Positions 42,832 to 51,492 of a DNA stretch of 64,000 nucleotides are shown here, one piece after another. How positions within the stretch are numbered: position 1 is the stretch's first letter; every line of letters begins with the position of its first letter. The DNA comes from an uncultured Pseudomonadales bacterium (lineage in GTDB: Bacteria; Pseudomonadota; Gammaproteobacteria; Pseudomonadales; Azotimanducaceae), in NCBI GenBank assembly GCA_958296295.1, contig OY282460.1, positions 2,604,001 to 2,668,000 on the forward strand, read 5' to 3'. Both the position numbers and the translations under genes were made by a program. The notes under the pieces are model-generated. The model saw only the letters and a program-made list of their open reading frames with translations. It was not told where the DNA came from and ran no database searches.

Positions 42832-43926
42832 ATGCACTTGGACGATTTCCATCGCATCGAAATGCGCACCGATCGCGCCACCGGGTTGCGGGCCATCTTC
42901 GCCCTGCACGATCTCACCCTCGGCCCGGCCTTGGGCGGCATCCGTCGCTGGGCTTACCCGGACGACAACGAGGCCCTCGCCGACGTGGTGCGCTTGGCGC
43001 GCGGCATGACCGCGAAAAACGCCTTGGCCGATCTGCCTTTCGGAGGCGGCAAGAGCGTCGTGATGGCACCCGGCTCGGCGCGCCCCGGCCACCGTTGCGG
43101 CCCGCCCAGCCGCGCGATCACCGTGCCGGAGTTGCACAAGCTGGGCGAGTGGATCGACGACCTCGGCGGCGATTACGTGGCGGCGGAAGACGTGGGCATG
43201 CGGGTGTCGGACCTCGTCACCGCGGGCACGCGAACGGCGCATGTGACCGGCATCGGCCGCGCAGGACTTGGCGGCGACCCCGGCCCGCGCACCGCCCTCG
43301 GCGTTTTCACGGGCATCCGCGTGGTGGCGGAGCGGCTCGGCTTTCCGAACTTGGCGGGCCTGCGTGTTGCCGTGCAAGGGCTCGGCAGCGTTGGCATGGC
43401 GCTTTGCAAGCGGCTGCACGATGCCGGCGCGCGGCTGGCCGTGGCCGACATCGACGCGGCCAAGGTGGCACGGGCCAAGGAGCGTTTCGGCGCCACCGCC
43501 ATACCCGTGGCGGGGGCGATGCTGGCCGATGTGGACGTCGTGGCGCCTTGCGCCTTGGGCGGCGCGGTGACAGTGGAGGTGGCGCAAGAAATGCCTGCCC
43601 GCGCCATCGCCGGTTCGGCCAACAATCAGATCGCCTGTCCGCAAGCGGCAGACACGCTGCGACGCCGGGGGATTCTCTACGCCCCGGACTACATCATCAA
43701 CGCCGGTGGCGTGATCAGCGCCGGCCTCGAGTACCTCGGCCGCGACGGCTTCGACGAGCGGGTGTGCGGCATCGGCCGACGCTTGGAGCGCATCTTTGAC
43801 GAAGCGCAAGCCACCGGCCAATCCGAGGCGAAAGTGGCCGAAAACATGACGCAACGGGTGCTGGCGTCCGCGACCGAACGTCGTGAAGCTCATCACGCGC
43901 CAGCGGCGCTGGCTTCTGTGGCTTGA
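42832..43926 (+). CDS. Leucine/valine dehydrogenase (Glu/Leu/Phe/Val family)
   Basis: This NAD-dependent amino-acid dehydrogenase of 364 residues oxidatively deaminates branched-chain amino acids. Visible blocks are LGPALGGIRRW, GMTAKNALADLPFGGGKSVV with the two conserved lysines K62 and K74, the Rossmann motif VQGLGSVGMAL and PCALGGAVT. The stretch SANNQIACPQAADTLRRRGILYAPDYIINAGGVI includes the conserved Asn of this group. ATG 42832 has GGAGG 6 bp upstream. It is preceded by an AT-rich region with a perfect inverted repeat. The last ten or so residues are of low conservation. Confidence 0.93.
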   Translation: MHLDDFHRIEMRTDRATGLRAIFALHDLTLGPALGGIRRWAYPDDNEALADVVRLARGMTAKNALADLPFGGGKSVVMAPGSARPGHRCGPPSRAITVPELHKLGEWIDDLGGDYVAAEDVGMRVSDLVTAGTRTAHVTGIGRAGLGGDPGPRTALGVFTGIRVVAERLGFPNLAGLRVAVQGLGSVGMALCKRLHDAGARLAVADIDAAKVARAKERFGATAIPVAGAMLADVDVVAPCALGGAVTVEVAQEMPARAIAGSANNQIACPQAADTLRRRGILYAPDYIINAGGVISAGLEYLGRDGFDERVCGIGRRLERIFDEAQATGQSEAKVAENMTQRVLASATERREAHHAPAALASVA

Positions 43927-44113
43927 GGCAACGGCCGGTCCGCGCCGCAACGCGATCGGGCAAGGACGCTCAAATGGCAGCGCGCGTGGGCCGGCCGCTC
44001 ATCGCAACGTAAACACGCGCCTCGCAACCCCCAGGCTCGGGCCAACAGAGCTTTCGGTTGGGAGCCAATGCGCTTGGCACCGGCGGCGGTCGGCGCGCCG
44101 CACCCGGAGCGCG

Positions 44114-45015
44114 TCAACCTTGTTCGGGCAGCTGGTGCCCCTTGGCGTCGGCACTGGTCAGCAAGCGGGCTATGCGCTCCTGCGCCTCCCGCAACGCGGC
44201 TTCGGCCTCGCGGCGCGCGGAGTCCGCTTCCCGCTCGGCAGCCAAGGCCGCCTCCGCCCGCGCATTCGCCTCTCGTCGGGCCGCTTCGGCGTCGTGGTGC
44301 GAACGGTGCAGCTCGCTGTACGACGGGAGAGCTTTGCCGGTTTCCAAGTCGTGGCAACGCAACGTTGCGCAGCCTTGGCTGCCCGGAACGTCTCTGGTCC
44401 CGTCCACGACCCGCAACTCGAGCCGAGAACCGCGCTCGCAAGCCGCCACGCCGTGCCGTTCGCGCCCACGGGTGGTAGCGGCCGGCGCGCAGCCGGTGGC
44501 CCACCAAGCGCTCCTTCAACCAACGCCCTTTGGCATCGAACAGCCAGTACTCCTCGACGCCCAGCACCTCGTACGTGTGCTTCTTGTCCGCCAGGTCGGT
44601 CCTTCTCGTCTCCTTGGACAGCACCTCCAGCACGAACGCCGGCACCGGCCGCTCCCACAGCTTGTAGGAAGTCGCGCCCGCCGAGGGCGCGTCGAACGCC
44701 ACAAGCAGATCCGGCGCCAGCACCGCCACGCCGGTAGCACAGCGCCGCGTCCATCAGCACCGAGGCGCACTTGCCAAACCGCGTCCGCAACGCCCCGTAC
44801 AGGTAGGTCAACACCACGAAGTGCCATTCATCCCACGCGGCGCTGTCCTCGCACGAGTAGCCGTCCGCGTCGAAGCCCACCGGCGGCACCGGCTGGTAGC
44901 GGCACAGCCGCGGGCGACGCGGCGCGTCCTCGGCCCGCGGGCGCGGCTCGCTTTCCAGCGCCGGACGCACGGCGGACAGGGCGGAACGTGGCGGAAGCGT
45001 GGTCATGCTGACCAT
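44114..45015 (-). pseudogene. Uma2-family (DUF820) endonuclease gene with two frameshifts
   Basis: Read from ATG 45015 or 45006, the first frame gives the family's N-terminal part up to YLYGALRTRFGKCASVLMDAALCY. After a frame change near 44733 a second frame continues with the core GVAVLAPDLLVAFDAP, VPAFVLEVLSKETRRTDLADKKHTYEVLGVEEYWLFD, which contains the PD-(D/E)XK-like residues. A second change near 44465 leads to the tail LELRVVDGTR, LETGKALPSYSELHR and an Ala/Glu/Arg coiled coil ending at 44114. All parts are collinear, so the gene is decayed rather than absent. Uma2 proteins are often accessory; their function is not settled. The 187 bp between the leucine dehydrogenase stop and this gene hold nothing recognisable. 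Confidence 0.75.
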
Positions 45016-45219
45016 GCGGGAACCGTACCATGTGAGGCCTTCGGCGGGAAACGGACGGACGCCTTTAGTCGTCGGGCGACCGGCGTCCGGTGCCGGACCC
45101 CAAGGGATCGTGCCCCCTTCCCAGCCTATTGGAACGGCCAAACTCGCACAGACCAGCGGGCCAATTTCCTACAAAGACCAGCACCCTGTTCGCGCAAGGC
45201 CACGCGACCGGCGCCGCGC

Positions 45220-46767
45220 TCAGTCGGCTTCGCGCAGCGACCGCGCCAGCGACCAGACCATAAGCGCCATCACCGCCAGCAGCGGCAACGACACGATCAA
45301 AGTGGCGGCCTGCGCGGCCTTCAACGTGTCGACCACCACCAGCGCGATTGGCAACCACGCCAACGCGAAGGCCCAGAACACCCGGTGCCACCGTGCCGGA
45401 TCCATGCCCGGGGTGAGGCCGCGAGTGGCGGACGCGGCGATGGAATACGAGGCGGAATCGTATGTCGTGGCAACGAACACGAGGCCAAGGACCAGGAAAG
45501 CGAACAACGGCACCGGCTGGCCGGCGAGAGCCGCCACCGCCTGGGCTATGGCGGCAGCCGTCTTGTCCTCGCCCACCAAATCCAGAAAGCCGATGCCCTG
45601 GTGCATATCCATCCACATGACGCTGTTGCCCCAGACGATGTAGAACGCCGCGCAACCGAGCGTGCCGAACCCGACCATGCCGAAAATCAACGCCCGCAAG
45701 CTGCGCCCACGCGAGATCTTCGTCACGAACAGGCCCATGTACGGGCCGTAGGCGATCCACCACGCCCAATAGAAGATCGTCCACGTCTCGGTGAAGCCGG
45801 TGTCGCGCAGCGCGTCCGTCCACGTGTTCATGCGCACGAATTGCTGGATCATCAGGCCCAGCGACGACGTGCCGAGTTCCAGAGCGAAGATCGCCGGGCC
45901 GGTTGCCAGCACCCAAAGCAGAAACAGCCCGGCCAAGCCCATGTTCAGATTGGACAGGCGGCGAATGCCCCGCCCCAAACCGAGGTACACGCTAGAGGCG
46001 AACAGCACAACGCACAGGCCGCAGATACCGAGTGTGAGCGCGAACGATTCGGCGATGCCGAACGCCTCGGCGGCAACCGCCGCGAGCATAGGCGTGGCTA
46101 GACCAAGCGATGTGCCCGTGCCTCCTACGAGGGCCAAGATGAACAGCAAGTCCACCAGCCGTCCCCAGGGACGCTCTGGAAAATCCCGCCCCCACAACCC
46201 GACGAGCGCCCCGGACAGGCGCAAATACGGCAACCGGTAGTGGTAGTAGGGCCACGCGATGGCGACGGTCGGCAGGCAATACAGGCACCAGGCGGACACG
46301 CCCCAGTGAAAGATGCCGTAGGTGGCGGCCCATTCGCGGGCTTCCAGCGTGCCCGGCTCAACGCCCAGCGGCGGCTTGTCGATGTAGTAGGCCCACTCCG
46401 CCGTGGCCCAATAGAGCAAGCCGGAACCAATCCCGGCGCAGAACAACATGCTCGCCCAGCTGGCGGTGCTGTAGTCCGGCTTCGCGCTACCGCCAAGCAC
46501 CCTCGCCCCGTGGCGGCCGCAGGCGAGCCAGAGCAGAAATCCCGTGGCGCCGAGGCACGCCCACAGATAGAACAACCCGAGCGTCCCGGCGACCCAATCG
46601 TACATCGCATCGACCAGTTCGCCCGCCTGCTCCGGGTAGGCGATCATCGGCACCGAAGCGCCAACCACGCAGGCCACGCTGATCCAGAACACCGCGTTGT
46701 CCACGCCGGCCGAACCACGGCGTTCCCGCTTTGCCAACGCTGGCGCGGCATCGCCTCTCTCTCCCAT
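45220..46767 (-). CDS. BCCT-family transporter
   Basis: The 515-residue protein has the 12 membrane segments and family signatures of betaine/carnitine/choline transporters. The Trp-rich TM8 segment is TWTIFYWAWWIAYGPYMGLFVTKISRGR, preceded by SWASMLFCAGIGSGLLYWATAEW. The glycine-rich GGTGTSLGLATP segment in TM5 is a variant of the usual G-x-G-x-G-x pattern. The transported compound is likely a quaternary ammonium or related osmolyte. It ends 204 bp after the Uma2 pseudogene start and diverges from the sulfatase-like gene. Confidence 0.93.
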   Translation of the reverse strand: MGERGDAAPALAKRERRGSAGVDNAVFWISVACVVGASVPMIAYPEQAGELVDAMYDWVAGTLGLFYLWACLGATGFLLWLACGRHGARVLGGSAKPDYSTASWASMLFCAGIGSGLLYWATAEWAYYIDKPPLGVEPGTLEAREWAATYGIFHWGVSAWCLYCLPTVAIAWPYYHYRLPYLRLSGALVGLWGRDFPERPWGRLVDLLFILALVGGTGTSLGLATPMLAAVAAEAFGIAESFALTLGICGLCVVLFASSVYLGLGRGIRRLSNLNMGLAGLFLLWVLATGPAIFALELGTSSLGLMIQQFVRMNTWTDALRDTGFTETWTIFYWAWWIAYGPYMGLFVTKISRGRSLRALIFGMVGFGTLGCAAFYIVWGNSVMWMDMHQGIGFLDLVGEDKTAAAIAQAVAALAGQPVPLFAFLVLGLVFVATTYDSASYSIAASATRGLTPGMDPARWHRVFWAFALAWLPIALVVVDTLKAAQAATLIVSLPLLAVMALMVWSLARSLREAD

Positions 46768-46957
46768 AGGATCGCTCCGCTTATGCTCCGTCCCAAGCGT
46801 AGCAGGTGTGCCAGCGGCTCTGCTGACACGACAAGCGGCGTCGACAGTACTCGAACGTGTTAGTTTCGTACTCGGTCGCGGTTAACGGTCTCGCCGTCAC
46901 CGGCTTGTTGCTCGACCCTTGCTGACGCCCCTTGTCCCTTGCCCACGGAGGTTGGTC

Positions 46958-48358
46958 TTGAAGAACATCGTCTTGCTGATAACCGACACCTTTCGCTACG
47001 ACAATCTGGGCGACAAGGCGAAGCGGCCCGTGTACACGCCGGAACTCGACGCCTTCGCCGCCAGCCGCGCCAGCGCCATCGAAGGGTTCCACACCGGCAG
47101 CTTCCCGACGATTCCGCACCGCACGGACGTCGCCACCGGCCGCTTGGGCTGGCCGCACTATCCGTGGCAGCCGATTACCCGCAGCGGACGCAATCACATC
47201 GCCCGAATGCTTGATGCCGAGGGCTACGCCACGCAGCTCATCTGCGACTGTCCGCACCTGTTCAACGCCCGTTTTCAACACGGCTTCCAAGCGGCCTATC
47301 AACATCGGGGACAGGAAGGCGACCGCCACTTGCTGCACTTGAACGACGACATTCGCAAGGTGATGCCGCACGAAAAGACGCGCCGGACGCCCAACTTCCA
47401 AGGCAAGACGCTGACCGACATGCACCGTTGGATCAATCGCTACGCGAGCCGCGAAGACGAGACGTTCTGCGCCCGCACCGCCGCCACCACGGTGCGCTGG
47501 CTGGAAGAGAACCACCGCGCCAACCCGTTCTTCCTGTGGGTGGATTTCTTCGATCCGCACGAACCCTGGGATCCGCCGGAATACATGGTGGCGAAATACG
47601 ATCCCGATTACCAAGGCGAACCGATGCTGCACTGCAACTACGGCCCGGCGACGGATTACTCGGCGGCCGAGCTCAACAACCTGTGGGCGCATTACGCCGC
47701 CGAATCGGAGCTGGTCGATCGCCACTTGGGGCGCATCCTGCAGAAGTTGAACGATTTGCGTTTGTGGGACGACACCATCGTCGTCGTCACCAGCGATCAC
47801 GGCACCAGCATTGGCGAACACAACCGCACCGGCAAGAGCAACATCTGCGATCACGACGAGCGCTACTGGCCGATCTATCCCGAAGTCAGCCATGTGCCGT
47901 TCCTGATCGCCGGCGGCGACGTGCCGGGCGGCAAGAGCCTGGACATGCTGGCGCAGCCGGTGGACATTCTGCCGACCTTGGCCGAGTTGGCGGAGGTGGC
48001 CGTTGAGCCGGAAGAACCGCTGCAGGGCAAGAGCTTCGCGAGGGCCGTGCTGGAAACGCGGCCGAACCACCGCTCGCTGACCGTCACCGGCGGATTCGTG
48101 CGGCCAGGCGAAGACGGCCGCTGCCCCAAGGAAGCGGTAACGCCGTGGACAACCGATGGCCGCTGGGGCCTGACGCCCGTTGGCGCAAACGGCGCCGCCG
48201 AGCTCTACGACCTAAGCGCCGACCCATTCGCGGCGGTGGACGTGGCCGCCAGCAACGCCGGCGTGGTCGCCGATCTGCGCGCCCGGTTGGCCGAGCATCT
48301 GCGCGCTCATGGCGCGGATCAAGCGTTGACGGCCTGTTGGACGGGTGATGCCCGGTAG
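46958..48358 (+). CDS. Sulfatase-fold protein (alkaline-phosphatase superfamily) with atypical nucleophile
   Basis: This 466-residue protein resembles type I sulfatases. Metal-binding blocks are LLITDTFRYDNLG at the N-terminus and VVVTSDHGTSIGEHN near residue 280. The formylglycine box consensus C/S-x-P-x-R-x4-TGR is represented by T51-I-P-H-R-T-D-V-A-T-G-R62, so the residue normally converted to formylglycine is Thr. Ser48 three residues earlier does not fit the spacing. Such a protein may be a phosphodiesterase-like or phosphonate hydrolase-like enzyme or a degenerate sulfatase. TTG 46958 has GGAGG 6 bp upstream. No sulfatase-modifying enzyme gene is in the window. Confidence 0.85.
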   Translation: MKNIVLLITDTFRYDNLGDKAKRPVYTPELDAFAASRASAIEGFHTGSFPTIPHRTDVATGRLGWPHYPWQPITRSGRNHIARMLDAEGYATQLICDCPHLFNARFQHGFQAAYQHRGQEGDRHLLHLNDDIRKVMPHEKTRRTPNFQGKTLTDMHRWINRYASREDETFCARTAATTVRWLEENHRANPFFLWVDFFDPHEPWDPPEYMVAKYDPDYQGEPMLHCNYGPATDYSAAELNNLWAHYAAESELVDRHLGRILQKLNDLRLWDDTIVVVTSDHGTSIGEHNRTGKSNICDHDERYWPIYPEVSHVPFLIAGGDVPGGKSLDMLAQPVDILPTLAELAEVAVEPEEPLQGKSFARAVLETRPNHRSLTVTGGFVRPGEDGRCPKEAVTPWTTDGRWGLTPVGANGAAELYDLSADPFAAVDVAASNAGVVADLRARLAEHLRAHGADQALTACWTGDAR

Positions 48359-48386
48359 GTTAGGTTAGACGTTGAGGAAGATGGTG

Positions 48387-48653
48387 ATGGCAGCTAACGA
48401 AACCGGTCTGTTGGCGGTTGAGACGGCCTACTACGACGAGCACGCCGAACAACTCTTGCTGACCTACCCGAATCGCTTTTTGTTGATCAGTGGCGACGAG
48501 GTCATTGGCGACTTTGAGCGCCATTCGGAAGCGGTGGCCGAAGGCGTCCGCCGATATGGACGGGGCCCATTTCTGGTTCGACGAACTGGAGACAAAACGC
48601 TGGAACTGATCGCTCCGGCGCTGACCTTGGGACTGTTGCAGGGCCGACGCTGA
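48387..48653 (+). CDS. Small DUF5678-like protein
   Basis: This 88-residue soluble protein has TAYYDEHAEQLLLTYPNRFLLISGDEVIGDFERHSEAVAEGVRRYGRGPFLVRR. The Y-x-E/D-H-x-x-x-LL...YPN...GDEVIGDF pattern and the closing PFLVR resemble DUF5678 proteins, which have unknown function. ATG 48387 is preferred to TTG 48372 because GAGGA at 48374-48378 is well spaced for it. It is only 28 bp after the sulfatase-fold gene and probably shares its transcript. Confidence 0.6.
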   Translation: MAANETGLLAVETAYYDEHAEQLLLTYPNRFLLISGDEVIGDFERHSEAVAEGVRRYGRGPFLVRRTGDKTLELIAPALTLGLLQGRR

Positions 48654-48749
48654 ACTTTCGCGCCGGAACGACTGATCAGCACGGCAGGACGGTCGCGGCC
48701 CCTACGGCCCGCTTGGGCCGGTGGCTATTTTCGCTCTCCGTTCGTTCGC

Positions 48750-49649
48750 TTACCGCCGCGGTCGCGGCGCCCGCTGTTGGCGCGGATGCGCGTTCGACAT
48801 GTCCATCAGCTTGTCGACGTGCTCCAGCAAGTCTTCGTAGGTTGCGCCGGCGCCCAGTGCCACGGCGTCGTTCACCCAGATTTCGCTGCGATGGTAGTTG
48901 CCGCCGGAGGCGTGGATGACGGCGCCGTTCGGCGCCTCCTCGCTGCACATGTAAAGCACGGCGGGGCTCACCAACGCCGGGCGGCGTAGCGGGTCCGGCG
49001 CGTCGAGATTCTCGTCCCGCCCCGGCACGGTGTTGGTCATGCGCGTCGCGGCACCCGGCCCCAGGCAATTGACGCGGACATTGCGGTTCGCGCCTTCCAG
49101 CGCCAGCACGTTGGCGAGGCCCAGCATGCCCATCTTCGCGGCGCCGTAGTTGGATTGCCCGAAGTTGCCGAAAATGCCGGAACCGGAACTGGTGAAAACG
49201 ATGCGGCCGTAGCGCTGCTCGTACATATGCGGCCAGACGGCGTGCGTGACGTAGGCCGTACCCGTCAGATGCACCCGCATCACGATGTCGAACTCGTCCA
49301 AGGTCATGTTCTTGAACGTCTTGTCGCGCAGAATACCGGCGTTGTTCACCAGAATGTCGATACGACCGTAGGCGGCCAGCGCATCGGCGGCAATGCTCTT
49401 GGCACCGTCGCGATCGGCAACGGATGCCTTGTTGGCCACGGCGTCGCCGCCGAACGCCCTTATCTGTGCCACTACCGCATCCGCCGCATCGCCAGCGCCG
49501 CTTCCGTCCACGCTGCCGCCCAGATCGTTCACCACCACTTTGGCACCGCGTCTGGCGAACTCGATGGCGTGGCAGCGGCCGATGCCGCCGCCAGCGCCGG
49601 TGACAATGGCCACTTTACCGTTGAACTCGCTTTCCATCAGTTCGCTCAT
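48750..49649 (-). CDS. Short-chain dehydrogenase (MFE-2 (3R)-hydroxyacyl-CoA dehydrogenase-like)
   Basis: This classical SDR of 299 residues has the cofactor motif VTGAGGGIGRCHAIEFARRG (16-35), NNAG at 102-105 and the catalytic S155/Y168-x3-K172 set in SSGSGIFGNFGQSNYGAAK. The NDLGGSVDGSG segment after the Rossmann turn is characteristic of the peroxisomal multifunctional enzyme type 2 / HSD17B4 dehydrogenase family and its bacterial relatives. It therefore probably oxidises 3R-hydroxyacyl-CoA or a related lipid. The C-terminal MDMSNAHPRQQRAPRPRR tail is short and basic. ATG 49649 is the start; the divergent neighbour is the PhyH fragment. Confidence 0.9.
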   Translation of the reverse strand: MSELMESEFNGKVAIVTGAGGGIGRCHAIEFARRGAKVVVNDLGGSVDGSGAGDAADAVVAQIRAFGGDAVANKASVADRDGAKSIAADALAAYGRIDILVNNAGILRDKTFKNMTLDEFDIVMRVHLTGTAYVTHAVWPHMYEQRYGRIVFTSSGSGIFGNFGQSNYGAAKMGMLGLANVLALEGANRNVRVNCLGPGAATRMTNTVPGRDENLDAPDPLRRPALVSPAVLYMCSEEAPNGAVIHASGGNYHRSEIWVNDAVALGAGATYEDLLEHVDKLMDMSNAHPRQQRAPRPRR

Positions 49650-49700
49650 GTTTCCCTCGTCGGTATGCTCGCTTTTTCTTCACCCTACGGACATTGGCGC

Positions 49701-49950
49701 ATGACGCCGCAACAGGTCCGCCAATACAAGGAAACGGGTTATACCACCGTTCGGCACTTTTTCGCACCACCCGAAATCGCCGCTCTGAAGCGCGAGGTGC
49801 AGCGCTTTCTCGCGCAGGGCTTGGCGCGAAACGTGGCCATCGGCATGGCACCAGCGGAGGCCGACCTCCCCGCCATATGGGTCGACAAGCGGTTCTGGTC
49901 GAGAATCGGTGATCTCCAAGAACCGCAAATTTTTCGTCCACGCTTGGGCG
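49701..49950 (+). pseudogene. Truncated PhyH dioxygenase gene (5' fragment)
   Basis: From ATG 49701 the frame reads MTPQQVRQYKETGYTTVRHFFAPPEIAALKREVQRFLAQG, a typical PhyH N-terminus. It continues about 80 codons before the similarity stops near WSRIGDLQEP. The iron-binding HxD and distal His are missing. A different sequence, the Uma2 fragment, begins in another frame at the same place, so this is a junction left by deletion or recombination. Confidence 0.65.
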
Positions 49951-49956
49951 CTCAAG

Positions 49957-50217
49957 ATGCATCCCGTCCTCGCTGGCTACCGCCTGCGCAACGGCTTCTA
50001 TGAACCGATACAGCCGGACGACAACGGCCACTTGACCAGCGAAGTGCTGGAATTGCAGTTGCGTGTCCGCGACGAAGATTTGCGCTTCTACGATCCGCTC
50101 GCCGGCGCGTACTTGAGGACCTACGAAGAAGCCGAGGCCCGTGCGGCACAAGCCGCGCAAGAGGTCGCGGCGCTCAAGGCCCAGCTAGCAGCGATGCGGG
50201 AGCGGCAACAGCGTTAG
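49957..50217 (+). pseudogene. Uma2-family 3' fragment
   Basis: The frame from ATG 49957 (open from GTG 49909) reads MHPVLAGYRLRNGFYEPIQPDD, LTSEVLELQLRVRDEDLRFYDPLAGAYLRTYEEAEAR, then a coiled coil to the stop. This equals the C-terminal part of Uma2 family proteins without the catalytic core. It follows the PhyH fragment directly. The 239 bp to the next gene (50218-50456) contain no recognisable gene. Confidence 0.65.
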
Positions 50218-50456
50218 GGAAACTGCATGTCCCTTTTGCCGAAGGCCTCGGATCCTTCCGGCCGCACGAGGCGGCTTCGCCTTCGCACGCTGGCGCATTT
50301 TGGCTGGACATTCGGGCCACACCGGTTCATTGTTCGCACTCGATTCGAGAACCCTGCCGAGGTCGAACGCACCACGCGGAGCGTACGCGCTCGTCGCTCC
50401 GCGGGTTCGCGCTGGCGAGCCAACAAGGCGCAGTGACATAACGGGAGGGGTCGCGC

Positions 50457-51374
50457 ATGAAATTCGGCGTACAGGTGAATTGCTACCGCACCACGTGGGA
50501 TGCCATCAAGGCGTCCATCGAGGTGATGGACGCGGGGCGTTGGAACAGCCTTTGGTTCGCGGACCACTTTTTGCCGCCGGGCCGGCCGCAAGACGAACAC
50601 CTCACCGCGTTCGAGGGCTACACGCTCATCGCCGTGGCCGCCGGCATGACGAAGTCGCTCCGCCTCGGCCACTTGGTGCTCGGCAACACCTACCGCAATC
50701 CGGGCCTCCTGGCCAAGATGGCGACAACGCTCGATCAAGCGTCGGAGGGCCGCTTCGAGTTGGCCCTCGGGGCGGCGTGGTTCAAGCGCGAGCACGAGGC
50801 GTACGGCTGGACGTTCCCGTCCATGAAGGAACGCCAAGATCGCTTCCAGGAAGCCTGCGAGCTGCTGCGCCTGCTGTTCACCGCCGACGGCCCGGTGGAC
50901 TACAACGGCCGCTACTACACGCTGGATCAAGCGCCGCTGGCGCCGGGCTGCTATCAGAAGCCGCACATCCCCATCATGGTGGGCGGCACGGGCGAGCGCC
51001 GCACGCTGCGCACGTTGGCCATGTTCGGGGACATCTTCAACTTGGACGGCTGGGCGGGCCAAGGCATGTCGCTCGAGGTGTACCGCCACAAGATCAACGT
51101 CTTGGAGAAGCACTGCAAAGATGTGGGGCGGGATCCTGCCGAGATCAAGCGCACCTTACTGATGCCGGTGCGGATCACCGAGGACAAAGCGCAGATCGAG
51201 CGCTTCCAGAGAGGGCTGGGGCCAGGCTCCATGGCCGGGCCGAAGAATCAGATCGTGGACCGCATTGGCGAGTTCGAACGCGATGGCGTGGCCGAGATCA
51301 TGTTCGGCGGCGTGCCCACGGGCAACATCGAGGCCTACGAGCAGCTGGAGGAGGAGATCGTCTCCGCCTTCTGA
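50457..51374 (+). CDS. Luciferase-like monooxygenase / LLM-class oxidoreductase
   Basis: The 305-residue protein belongs to the bacterial luciferase-like (LLM) family of flavin- or F420-dependent TIM-barrel oxidoreductases. It opens MKFGVQVNCYRTTWDAIKASIEVMDAGRWNSLWFADHF and carries LRLGHLVLGNTYRNPGLLAKMATTLDQASEGRFELALGAAWFKREHEAYG, the most conserved family stretch. KPHIPIMVGGTGERRTLRTLAMFGDIFNL follows. Whether the cofactor is FMN or F420 cannot be settled here, and the substrate is unknown. The start has GGGAGG about 8 bp upstream. It is followed by a GC-rich hairpin and the deacylase gene on the same strand. Confidence 0.9.
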   Translation: MKFGVQVNCYRTTWDAIKASIEVMDAGRWNSLWFADHFLPPGRPQDEHLTAFEGYTLIAVAAGMTKSLRLGHLVLGNTYRNPGLLAKMATTLDQASEGRFELALGAAWFKREHEAYGWTFPSMKERQDRFQEACELLRLLFTADGPVDYNGRYYTLDQAPLAPGCYQKPHIPIMVGGTGERRTLRTLAMFGDIFNLDGWAGQGMSLEVYRHKINVLEKHCKDVGRDPAEIKRTLLMPVRITEDKAQIERFQRGLGPGSMAGPKNQIVDRIGEFERDGVAEIMFGGVPTGNIEAYEQLEEEIVSAF

Positions 51375-51386
51375 AGCGACCCCGAA

Positions 51387-51407
51387 CGGCCGGCGACGCG
51401 CCGGCCG
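51387..51407 (+). terminator. GC-rich stem-loop after the LLM gene
   Basis: CGGCCGGCG-ACG-CGCCGGCCG is a perfect 9-bp stem with a 3-base loop, 12 bp beyond the LLM stop. No T-run follows, so the effect on transcription is uncertain; the next gene has its own good ribosome-binding site. Confidence 0.4.
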
Positions 51408-51492
51408 GCGACGGGGAGGTCGATAGGAAGGCGGGCTACACAAGAGGGCTGCCGGAAGGGGCGGCCCGCTGGAACCAATTGGAGGAAATATC

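Noticed and set aside
47099..47110. Ser48 of the sulfatase-fold protein as the nucleophile
   Set aside because: It does not fit the C/S-x-P-x-R-x4-TGR spacing, whereas Thr51 does.
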